Shown in pieces: positions 23,870-34,575 of a stretch of 64,000 bases of DNA (positions are counted from its first letter, which is position 1; each line of letters begins with the position of its first letter). A program made the translations under genes and the position numbers. The stretch is taken from NCBI GenBank assembly GCA_963921825.1, contig OY997594.1, forward strand, positions 28,502,956 through 28,566,955, given 5' to 3'. The notes under the pieces are model-generated. The model saw only the letters and a list, made by a program, of their open reading frames with translations, was not told the DNA's origin and searched no databases. Source of the DNA: Erodium maritimum. Taxonomy: Eukaryota; Streptophyta; Magnoliopsida; Geraniales; Geraniaceae.

Positions 23870-24416
23870 GTAATCCCTTCCTCACTCGTATAGCATCATC
23901 ACTATCTTAGTCGACTTTCCTCCTCGATGATAACTCCGTCACGCCTCTATTATAGTGTTCCGATATCCTATGATCGATCATGATCGAGCCCCACCATCTC
24001 CTCCTCCATCTCCTCCGGCATTCTATCGACCACCATTACCTCCTCCTCTGTCACTATAGTCGCCACCTGCGCCTTCTACATCGCCTCCTGTGCGAGCCTG
24101 CCTACTACCTACACCTCCTCCGCATCCTACGGTGCATCGGCCACGAGCTTTCCTACTACCACTCTAGTATTTCCCCCGACTTCTACGTTGCATACTGCAC
24201 CTCCTCCAACACTGCGTGCAGAGACGCTCTATTCCCATCCTCTGGATCGGGACCCAGACACCTCCGATAAGAATAAAGGAGACTGGACTCAACAGTTGAT
24301 CTTGTCAACAACAACCAGTGAAAGCTCGGCACCCCAACCCCATCCGATGGATCGGGACCCTGATACCCCCGCTCGGGTTCAGGGAGTTTTTCCTGTTGTT
24401 CTCCCTGGATGTCTAG
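23870..24416 (+). other. Proline-rich low-complexity stretch, possible gene relic
   Basis: From about 23980 one plus-strand frame translates to SPPSPPAFYRPPLPPPLS and similar runs, with two stops. This resembles an extensin- or PERK-like proline-rich segment. No kinase, signal peptide or gene structure could be linked to it. It may be a relic exon or only a CTCCTC-type low-complexity tract. It ends at the chromovirus LTR. Confidence 0.25.
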
Positions 24417-25146
24417 TGTCACGCCCCAATTTCAGTAAACCGAACTCGGGACGCGAACATTTAAAATCATAAAACATTTGAAACCTGTTTTGAATCAACA
24501 CCTTAAAATCGCCATTTAATTAATCAAAATAATATTTACAATTCAAAAACGTCCCAACAAGTGGACAAGTACATGGTATCCGTCACTAGACTCAAAGATA
24601 AAACCCGGACTCCGCTCCCAGCTCCTCAAGCTTCGAGAGCTCACCTAGTCCGTCCTGTGATCAGTACCTGTAGGAAAAGCAGCTAGGGGTGAGCGTTCGC
24701 TCACCACCACGGATAACAGACTGACTACGACATACTTAGCAGACAATGCCGGTAACACCCAAAACCAACCCAACACCGGGAATACAATTCCCAAACTCAA
24801 GTAACTCAACTGACACACCACCCGTTACTTTCCTCAACAAACTCAATACTCGGAAACGTAATGTAAACCCGACACAACCATTGACGACCTCCTCCAAAGA
24901 CACGACAGACAACTACGCAACACCAAAGAAGATCACAAAGGATCGCACACAAACAAGATCACAAAGGATCGCATTCCTGTCAGCTGCTCAGTGCCGGTTG
25001 CTAATCGGCAGGGCTCGAGCCTGCCCCACGCGCTTTGCCTATGTCAGGCTCCAGGCGGTCGACCTGTTGGCGATAAACCGAGCTACTTTTCCGATAGCTA
25101 GTCGGAAGGGGAGCTGCCCTTTCCATCGCCTAAAAACGCTAACAAC

Positions 25147-25342
25147 CTGCCGAGACTCGAACATGGATCATGCTAGCCAAAGAACGCTCGTAATCTGCCG
25201 AGACTCGAACACGGATCAGGCCAGCCAAAGAACGCTCGTAATCTGCCGAGACTCGAACACGGATCAGGCCAGCCAAAGAACGCTCGCAACTTACCGAGAC
25301 TCGAACTCGTAAGCCAGCCAAATTCCACACCACTTCCCGACA
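25147..25342. repeat. 48-bp minisatellite in the LTR of A
   Basis: The CGAGACTCGAACACGGATCA phrase recurs at 25151, 25199, 25247 and 25295, an exact 48-bp period. The matching region of the other LTR of A (about 34010-34110) has one unit fewer. Confidence 0.85.
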
Positions 25343-25429
25343 CGAAGTCGGGTCACTAACCTCGGGCACCCGCAGTCACAATCACAAGCAAAGTTCGACA
25401 ACAGCCAACAACACAGGTTCAACACTCCA

Positions 25430-25790
25430 CAGGCACTCATGGCCACCCAAGACACCAACAGTAAAACACGGACTCAACAACCCCACGGGCACTCACGGCC
25501 ACCCAAGACACACCAACAGTAACTCACGGGCTCAACAACCCCACGGGCACTCACGACCTCCCAAAACACACAAACAGTAACTCGCGGGCTCAACAACCCT
25601 ATGGGCACTCACGGCCTCCCAGACACCAACAATAAAACACGGGCTCTCATGGCCACCCAAGACACCAACAATAATACACAGGCTCTCATGGCCACCCAAG
25701 ACACAACAGTAAGGTACGGGCTCTCATGGCCACCCAAGACACCAACAATAATACACGGGCTCTCATGGACACCCAAGACATAAATTAAAC
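25430..25790. repeat. Tandem repeat with a period of about 38 bp in the LTR of A
   Basis: The phrase GGCTCTCATGGCCACCCAAG recurs with small changes, about eight to nine units including diverged ones. It also occurs in the other LTR of A and in B. Confidence 0.8.
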
Positions 25791-27410
25791 AATCAACCTC
25801 CGGGCATGATCATATGCCTCCAGTACTTCTAATATCGCTAAGTTCTCTGTTCCTACGACACTACTAAGTATCACATGCTTTTCTGATATTCGCTACGTTC
25901 CCGTATCATGCCTTTTTAATATTCAAATAAACCTACTTAACCCACGACACCCCGGTGTCACATGCAATTCTATTGTTAACTTTCCCTAGTCAGGGCTGAG
26001 ATCCGGCTACTTTTTCCTACCTCGTATATGTTCTCCAAAAGTGCCAAATAAGCCCCGACGTGATCTCAGTCACTCGCCTAGCTTTCCTTTGCATCAGTCT
26101 GTGGCACAATCTAAAAGAACACAATTTTAAGGCACTTTTAAACTTGCAGGAATAAACTGAAATTCAATAAACTTAATGCCCAAACGTAACCCCGACAATG
26201 TCGATCACTCCCAAACTTCGCAATTACTCGACATTGTCGATAAAGGACCCGTAAAGTACCGATTCGCCCGACATGGCGAATCTGCCCGGGTTTTGGAAAT
26301 GCCCTTCCGGGGCTCCAAAAATTCCCGTTTTCGTTTCTAAGGTCTTAGAATAATTCAAGGGTTCCTAAGCACTCAACGGAGTTCAATTCCGACTTCCGAG
26401 TCATTTAATTAACGTTTAAAGTTTCTAAACCCGATAATTACAACTTTCGCATTTTAATTCCAAATTTCGATTCGGTTGTGGATAAATGGTCCGGGGAACG
26501 TTTTAAACCACCCGAACACAAAACCCGATCACCCGAGCACGTGGGCCCCACCTGGCCCAACTTGGCCGTGAGTCCTAGGGTTCAAGTGGGCCCGGCCCAC
26601 CATGGTGGTGGCCAGCCCTAGCTCCGGCCAGCCACCCCACATGGTGGCCGGAGCTCCTCCCGAGCTCCCGGTCGCCGGAAAACGTTCCCCTTCACCCCAA
26701 AACATCTCCAACGACCCCCCATCCTCAATACAACCCTAAACTACTCATTTTAACCAAACCCTAACATTTGAGATTAACCAAAACGAAGATCGGTTTGGTG
26801 ATTACCGTAGAGGAAGACGAGGGGAGTTCGATTCTTGCAACGTTGAGACGATCCAAAGGTTGAGTGCTCGTGAATAGTACCCCAAACCCTAGCTTTCTCT
26901 CCCTCCTCTGTTCTTCTCCTTCTCCTTCTCTCTCTAAACCACTCTCTTCTTTTTCTATTTTTTTTCCTTTTCTTTTAGTGTTGGCCGAACCTCTATTATG
27001 CCCTCACCTCTCATTTTCCCCCCAAAACCTAACACCACCACTTAGTTGACAAGTGGCAAGGTGGGTCCCACACCGGTAGATATTTTCCAATCAGATTCGC
27101 GAAAATCGGACGTTTCGGGCCCCGAACGGGCACTTTTTCCAAGAAATTACGAAACTTGACGGGCTACAAGGAAACGGCTCAACTAAGACCGCTGCGACAA
27201 TGGCTAAGCTTTTTGAATCCAAAACGGTCCTCGAATGGACCAAAACGTCGCTCGGTTGACTTTTCTAGCAAAAAGTCAACATTTCCCAAATTGATCAGAA
27301 AGTTGCCCTGAGTCCCCCGGAACTCACTTTGGTCGATATCGGGGTCAACTTAGGTCCGATATGACCCTCAGGGTCATTTTAGGTTCAATTAAGTGTTTGT
27401 CTTAAAAATT

Positions 27411-28514
27411 TTAAATTTTCCTGTTTTTCGCAGGTTTGACTGGCGTTGACCGGGAGTGGTTATTACAATCAACCCCCCTTAAAGGAATTTCGTCTGCGAA
27501 ATTTAAAACAGACGTACCTCGGGATTCGAAAAAGTCGGGGTACTTCGCGCGAACCTCGTCCTCGCGTTCCCAAGTCGACTCAGCCCCGTGATGCTTCCAC
27601 TGCACTCGTACCAGGCGGATAATCTTGCCTCCCCGCAGGACCTGCTCCCGTGTGTCCATGATCCGAACTGGTTGCTCCTCATAGGAGACATCGTCAGCCA
27701 CCTCGATATTTGTCCACTCAATGACGTGGGAGGGGTCCACATAGTACTGCCGCAACTTGGACACGTGGAAGACGTTATGAACTCTCCCAAGTTGCGGTGG
27801 TAACGCCAGACGATAAGCCACTGCTCCCACTCTGCTCAAGATCTCGAACGGGCCAATGTACCGCGGAGCCAACTTGCCCCCGCTGCGTCTGAACCGTACC
27901 AGTCTTTTCCTCGGGCTCACCTTCAGGAACACGTGATCCCTGACTGCGAACTCAAGAGGTCGACGTCGTATGTCGGCATAACTCTTCTGCCGACTCTGCG
28001 CGGTCCTCAACCGATCGCGTATCAGCGCGACCTTCTCTGTCGTCTCTCTGACAAGATCCGGCCCCAGCAGACTCTTGTCCCCCACCTCTGCCCAACACAC
28101 TGGCGATCGACATGACCTCCCATACAACACTTCGAACGCTGCCATCCCAATACTGGCCTGGTAGCTGTTGTTGTAGGCGAACTCGGCCAACGGCAGGTGG
28201 GTCTCCCACGATCCCCTGAAATCCAGCACACATGCCCGCAGCATGTCTTCCAAGATCTGAATAGTGCGCTCGGACTGACCGTCTGTCTGGGGACTGTGAG
28301 CTGTACTAAGTAGAACCTCGGTCCCCAATGCATCCTGCAGACTCGGCCAAAATCTGGACGTGAAATGAGGATCCCTGTCAGACACTATAGACATCGGGAC
28401 TCCATGGAGACGCACTATCTCCTGAATGTACAAGCTGCTCAACTTGTCGACCGGATCAGTCATCTTCATAGCCAGGAAATGGGCCGACTTGGTCAACCGT
28501 CGACTACCACCCAT
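27411..28514 (-). pseudogene. Integrase core and chromodomain of chromovirus A
   Basis: The retroviral-type integrase core shows IVSDRDPHFTS and HSPQTDGQSERTIQ. A C-terminal chromodomain follows with VRIMDTREQVLRGG and VQWKHHGAESTWERED. Chromodomains of this group are known to direct integration toward heterochromatin. The frame runs through the polypurine tract into the LTR. Confidence 0.88.
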
Positions 28515-28777
28515 ACATCGTCATTTCCCTTCGGCGATCTCAGTAGTCCACACACGAAGTCCATCGTGATATGCTCCCACTTCCACTAGGCAATCGGCAG
28601 TGGCTGCAACAATCCTACGTAACGCTGATGCTCGGCCTTCACCTGCTGACAGACGAGACATCTCGACACAAACTCTGCGACTGCTCTTCGCATCCCGCGG
28701 CACCAGAAGTGCCGCCTGATGTCACGGTACATCTTGGTGCCCCCCGGGTGCACTATAAGACGCGAATGATGCGACTC

Positions 28778-31306
28778 TCACAACACGTCGTCTCTACAGT
28801 TGCCCGGCACGAACAACCCTCCTCGATACCGTAACGCCCAATCAGCACTAACATCCCAGCCTGCCACTTTGTTGCCTCGGACGACCCTCTCTCGGATCTC
28901 TAGCGTCTCGACGTCCTCCGAATGCGCCTCCAACACTCGGGCAAGGAGTGAGGGATGAGCCACTAATGAGCACATGGCCATGTCACCAGTTACCTCCTCT
29001 AGCTCAAGCCCGAACGTGCTCAGCTCCCCCATCATGTCCCACTCTCGGACTAATATGCTGGCGAGGCTCGGAACCGACTTCCTACTCAAGGCGTCGGCGA
29101 CCACGTTCTCCTTACCCGGATGGTAGTGTAGCTCGAAGTCGTACTCCTCGAGTAGCTCCATCCACCGCCGCTGGCGCATGTTCAGGTCTCGCTGGGAAAA
29201 TATGTACTTGAGGCTCTTGTGATCCGAGACCACCTGAAACCCCTCGCCATAAATATAATATCGCCAACCCTTTAGCGCGAACACGACTACTGCTAGTTCC
29301 AAGTCGTGGGTAAGATAGTTGCGCTCGTGCGTCTTCAACTGCCTGGAGCCATAAGCCACGACTCTGCCCAACTGCATCAGTACGCAGCCCAGTCCCTCTC
29401 CGGACGCATCACAGTAGACATCATACTCGATCCCTCGCTCGGGCACCACCAATACTGGAGCGGTAGTCAGCCGAGTCTTTAACTCTGTGAATGCACGCTC
29501 ACAATCCTCTGTCCACACAAACCCAAATCCCTTGCGCGTCAACAGAGTCATCGGCGCGGCTAGTCGCGCAAAGTCCTGGACAAATCGCCGATAATAGCCC
29601 GACAACCCCAGAAAGCTGCGGATCTCAAAGACACTCATGGGCCGTGCCCACTTCGAAACCGCGCCGATCTTCGACAGATCGACCAGTATGCCGTCACGGG
29701 ACACGATGTGACCGAGGAATTTCACCTCAGCGAGCCAGAACTCGCAGTTCTCCAGGTTAGCATACAGCTGACGCTCGCGCAGTAGAGTCAGAACGGTCCT
29801 CAGATGCACCTCATGTGCCGCCTCGCTCTGCGAATAGATTAGGATGTCGTCTACGAACACCACCACAAACTGATCTAAGTACGGCCGGAATATACTGTTC
29901 ATCAGATCCATGAACGGTGCCGGTGCGTTCGTCAGCCCAAACGGCATCACCAAGAACTCGTAATGGCCATAGCGGGTCCAGAATGCAGTCTTTTCGACAT
30001 CCCTCTCTCGGACTCGCAACTGGTAATATCCGGATCGCAGATCGATCTTCGAGAAACATGTTGACCCTCTCAACTGGTCGAACAAGTAATTGATCCTCGG
30101 CATCGGGTATCGGTTCTTCACCGTAACCTGGTTCAGCTTCCGGTAATCTATACACATCTGGAGCTCTCCACTCTTCTTCTTCACGAAGAGTGCGGGTGCT
30201 CCCCACGGCGATACGCTCGGACGGATAAACCCCTTCTCTTGAAGCTCCTCGAGCTGACGCTTCAGCTCAATCAACTCTACAGGCGCAAACCTGTAAGGTG
30301 ACATCGATATCGCCGCCGTTCCCGGCACTAGGTCAATTCCGAACTCCACCTCACGAACCGGTGGCAACCCGCTCAACTCCTCAGGAAAGACCTCGGGGAA
30401 CTCGCATACCACTCGCAGTAACTCTCGGCTCTGCACAGCCGATACTTCCTCCTCTGCGGACAACGCCGACAGGAGGACCCCGCTCTTACTACCCAGAACA
30501 CACGTCACCTTCGTACTGCCCACTGACACTGTCACTCGTCGCCTGTAGCAATCGATATTGGCTCGGTACTTCGCCAACCAATCCATTCCCAAGATCACAT
30601 CAAAGGTCGTCATTCCCAGTACGAGAAGATCACCAGGGCAAGAACAGTCTGCGACTCTAATCTCGCAGGCACGACAGACCCTAGTCAACGATACACCACC
30701 CCCAACTGGGGTGTCCAGGCACAGGGGTGGACTCAACGGCTCTAAGCTCAACCCCAACCTCTCAGCACAACCCAACGAAATAAAAGAGTGCGACGCCCCG
30801 ATATCAAATAAGAATAACGCCCATAAATGATACAATAAACACGTACCCTGGATGGTCTCGCGGTACGTGGTAGATCCTGGGGCCCGGGAGTCGGTGACTG
30901 CGTACACTCTCCCCTGCGAGGCATGCTGCCTCTGACCCGGCGTACTGGCTGCTGAATACCTAGGTCTCTGCTGTTGTCTCGGAACCGGCGCACTCGTAGA
31001 TGGATGTGAGAATCTCGACTGCTGACTCTGTCGAGGGCGACCCCTGGGTGACTGTACTGTACGCGACTGCTGCGGTCGCTGCGCTGACGCTGCCCCCAAC
31101 GGCTCACGGCACCATGCCATAGTGTGTCCGACCCGGCCGCACCGGAAACAGCTGATCTCGTCGGCTCTCGACCCCGAGCTCTGTCCTGTCCGGCTGGTCG
31201 TTGATAGTGTCGCGGGCCCTCCTCTCGTCGGGCAATCTTGCTGCAAGTGGCCTGGCTGCCCGCAGAGATAGCATGTCGGCCTCCTCTCTGAGGCGAATGG
31301 ACCCAC
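28778..31306 (-). pseudogene. Zinc knuckles, protease, RT and RNase H of chromovirus A
   Basis: Right to left on the plus map: two CCHC knuckles ([14 protein letters not shown] and [14 protein letters not shown]), a protease motif ([11 protein letters not shown]), RT ([25 protein letters not shown]) and RNase H ([16 protein letters not shown]), then the start of the integrase region. The frame spans 842 codons. Confidence 0.9.
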
Positions 31307-31311
31307 TGATG

Positions 31312-32316
31312 CTACTGAACCCAGCTGTCTTGCTCCGCCCGGATGAGTCGGTGGTCAAAAAACGCCGTGTTCCTCTGTCTCCTCGGGTCTCGTGACTCGG
31401 ACGGCCCTGCAAAGCTGGTCGGCCGCTGTCGAACATCACGGGTCCTGGCCGCATCCCGGATACCCTGCTCCACCGTCGCTGCAGTGTCCACGAGCTCGGA
31501 GTACTTCCTCAACCCCAAGGAGAGAACCTTGTCCAGAATCGCTGACCTCAGTCCCCCCTCGAACCGCAGGCAACGGTTTTGCTCTATCGCCACCATCTCT
31601 GGCGCGAATCTGGTCAGGGCCGTGAACCTGGCCTCGTATTCTGCCACTGTCATCCCCTCCTGCTGCAGGTCCAGGAACTGTCGGTGTCGGTCCAACCGAG
31701 TCGACTCGGGAAAGTACTGTGCCAGAAAGACCGTCTGGAAGGTGGCGTAATCGTGCCCGACACTGTCCCTCACACGCCCCCACCAGTGGTAGGCGTTGTC
31801 CCTCAGCTGGTGAGCTGCAAAGGATACTCTGCGGCGACCATCCTCGATACCTGATGTATCCAGGTCCCGCATGACCTTCTCTAGCCACCTCTCGGCTAGG
31901 TCGGGGTTCGGCTCCCCGACGAAGGTAGGTATGCCTAACTTCAATAAGTCCAGCAGGGTCCGGGTCGTGTGGTCCTCTGCCTGAACGGGCCTCGCTGGGA
32001 CCGCTGCTGCCTCTGGAGCTGGCGATGCCGACTCCCGACTGGCGATGATCGCCACCAGACTCTGTACTGTCCTAGCCAGCTCGTCCAGGGCAGTCGTAAC
32101 GGGAGGGTCCGCGACCGGCGGGACACTGGGTGTGTCCGTAGACGGTCCCGCGTCGCTTCTCCTGTCTTCTCCGACATGAGTACCTTGAGCCTCCGCGTAC
32201 TCAGCGGGCTCAACGGTTGGCACTCGTCCTGGTGTCCCCGCTGACCGTCCTCGCCTGCCTCGCGTGGGCGCCCGTCCTCGTGTTACCGCTGCTCGTCCTC
32301 GTCTGCCGCGAGCCAT
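31312..32316 (-). pseudogene. Gag of chromovirus A
   Basis: A 334-codon frame with the plant gypsy gag core (FVGEPNPDLAERWLEKVM, FQTVFLAQYFPESTRLD). An Arg/Gly-rich N-terminus precedes it. It lies just upstream of the zinc knuckles of the pol frame. Confidence 0.88.
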
Positions 32317-33261
32317 GTGTCAGTATCCTCTGCACGGATACACCCAAACGTTCAGTTTGCGAACTATTATAATGACAACATGCTCAAATATACTAGCGTT
32401 CACACGGTCTACGTCTACACTAACGTACTTGTTACTACAACGTCACACCGCTCACGCTATTAATATTTAAACCATAATAATACGTAAGAGAAACCTCAAA
32501 TAGACCCCTCAAACGTGCACCAAGTCACGTAACCACAACACGAAAACTGCGTAAACAAGACGGTGAAACAGACCGGGGTCACGGACCCGTGACAGACCCC
32601 GTCACGGTTTGGGTCACGGACCCGTGACAAAGACCTAAAATTCTCCAATTCGCTCTGGTCCGTCATGGATCTGTGACGGGATCCGTGACGCTCGCGCAGA
32701 CCTGTTTTACAAACTTGTTTCATACTCGTATGTTAACCTGCTTTAGCTCTAAAACAAAAGCCTTAACCGACACACACGCTTGACCGCCAAAACAACACAC
32801 ACACGCGCCACCGGGCCAACCAACAATCAAAACACGCCCACAGGGCCAATCAACATCAAACCACGCCCACAGGGCCAATCAACATCAAAACACGCCCACC
32901 GGGCCAATTAAATTTCAAAACTTTCTCAACTTCATTTAAAACCTCATTTTTTGACATCACGTAGTTACAATCCGGTCCAGGCGTCCCCGAACTACATTGT
33001 ACCCACTTGATATCAACACCGTCACGCTCGACTACAGGGGCGCCCCTTAGTCGAGTCGTGACAGTTTAAAAATGTTTCACGCGCAACACACAATCAGTAT
33101 GCCAGCAACAAAATGCTGCAATATACGCACAAACAAAACAAGACTCAAGACACTACGGGTCTACACACAGTTTCCAACCTGCGTACCCAACGCACGACGG
33201 GACTTCACTGACTCGACCCTCCCCACCTAATTGACGAACAGTTCGAGGTGTGAAACCTCGA
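32317..33261. other. 5' leader of chromovirus A
   Basis: Non-coding leader between primer-binding site and gag. It contains short repeats: ACGGACCCGTGAC-type units at about 32570-32700 and a run of four CACGCCCACAGGGCCAAT-type units at about 32800-32910. Confidence 0.6.
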
Positions 33262-33273
33262 GCTCTGATACCA
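33262..33273 (-). other. Primer-binding site of chromovirus A
   Basis: The minus strand reads TGGTATCAGAGC, complementary to the 3' end of initiator tRNA-Met, three bases after the LTR end. Confidence 0.88.
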
Positions 33274-33276
33274 AGC

Positions 33277-34575
33277 TGTCACGCCCCAATTTCAGTAAAC
33301 CGAACTCGGGACACGAACATTTAAAATCATAAAACATTTTGAAACCTGTTTTGAATCAACACCTTAAAATCGTCATTTAATTAATCAAAATAATATTTAC
33401 AATTCAAAAACATCCCAACAAGTGGACAAGTACATGGTATCCGTCACTAGACTCAAAGATAAAACCCGGACTCCGCTCCCAGCTCCTCAAGCTTCGAGAG
33501 CTCACCTAGTCCGTCCTGTGATCAGTACCTGTAGGAAAAGAAGCTAGGGGTGAGCGTTCGCTCACCACCACGGATAACAGACTGACTACGGCATACTTAG
33601 CAGACAATGCCGGTAACACCCAAAACCAACCCAACACCGGGAATACAATTCCCAAACTCAAGTAACTCAACTGACACACCACCCGTTACTTTCCTCAACA
33701 GACTCAACACTCGGAAACGTAATGTAAACCCGACACAACCATTGACGACCTCCTCCAAAGACACGACAGAAAACTACGCAATACCAAAGAAGATCACAAA
33801 GGATCGCACACAAACAAGATCACAAAGGATCGCATTCCTGTCAGCTGCTCAGTGCCGGTTGCTAACCGACAGGGCTCGAGCCTGCCCCACGCGCTTTGCC
33901 TATGTCAGGCTCCAGGCGGTCGACCTGTTGGTGATAAACCGAGCTACTTTTCCGATAGCTAGTCGGAAGGGGAGCTGCCTTTTCCATCGCCTAAAAACGC
34001 TCACAACCTTCCGAGACTCGAACACGGATCAGGCTAGCCAAAGAACGCTCGCAACCTGCCGAGACTCGAACACGGATCAGGCCAGCCAAAGAACGCTCGC
34101 AACTTACCGAGACTCGAACTCGTAAGCCAGCCAAATTCCACACCACTTCCCGACACGAAGTCGGGTCACTAACCTTGGGCACCCGCAGTCACAATCACAA
34201 GCAAAGTTCGACAACAGCCAACCACACAGGTTCAACACTCCACAGGCACTCATGGCCACCCAAGACACCAACAGTAAAACACGGACTCAACAACTCCACG
34301 GGCACTCACGGCCACCCAAGACACACCAACAGTAACTCACGGGCTCAACAACCCCACGAGCACTCACGACCTCCCAAAACACACAAACAGTAACTCACGG
34401 GCTCAACAACCCTATGGGCACTCACGGCCTCCCAGACACCAACAATAAAACACGGGCTCTCATGGCCACCCAAGACACCAACAATAATACACAGGCTCTC
34501 ATGGCCACCCAAGACACAACAGTAAGGTACGGGCTCTCATGGCCACCCAAGACACCAACAATAATACACGGGCTC
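33277..34575 (-). repeat. 5' LTR portion of chromovirus A
   Basis: Starts with the same TGTCACGCCCC terminus as the other LTR and stays closely similar up to the edge of element C. Confidence 0.88.

Larger units (their letters stand above)
24417..27467 (-). repeat. 3' LTR of chromovirus A
   Basis: On the minus strand it begins TGTAATAACCACTCCCGG directly after the polypurine tract and ends GGGGCGTGACA. It holds two minisatellites (48-bp and about 38-bp periods) and GC-rich promoter-like DNA. Confidence 0.88.
24417..34575 (-). mobile_element. Chromovirus element A (Ty3/gypsy, Tekay/Del type)
   Basis: A minus-strand LTR retrotransposon fossil. Parts: 5' LTR portion (33277-34575), tRNA-Met primer-binding site (33262-33273), gag (32316-31312), zinc knuckles-protease-RT-RNase H (31306-28778), integrase with chromodomain (28514 leftward), polypurine tract (about 27470-27483) and 3' LTR (24417-27467, 3051 bp). 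The long LTRs and the C-terminal chromodomain place it in the Tekay/Del chromoviruses. It is broken, with only a handful of breaks, and is among the better kept elements here. The shared LTR parts differ by very roughly 2% by eye, which suggests insertion within about the last one to two million years at usual plant rates. Confidence 0.9.

Noticed and set aside
25147-25790. Regularly spaced repeats that look like a CRISPR array
   Set aside because: Units are contiguous tandem repeats without unique spacers, inside an LTR of a plant nuclear element.
29491-32244. Many frames of 80-135 codons on the plus strand
   Set aside because: They are antisense shadows of the gag and pol regions of chromovirus A, with no domain of their own.
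33262-33273. Possible tRNA gene fragments at TGGTATCAGAGC sites (also 36014 and 48563)
   Set aside because: Only the 12-13 nt complementary to a tRNA 3' end are present, directly after LTR or terminal-repeat ends. They are primer-binding sites.
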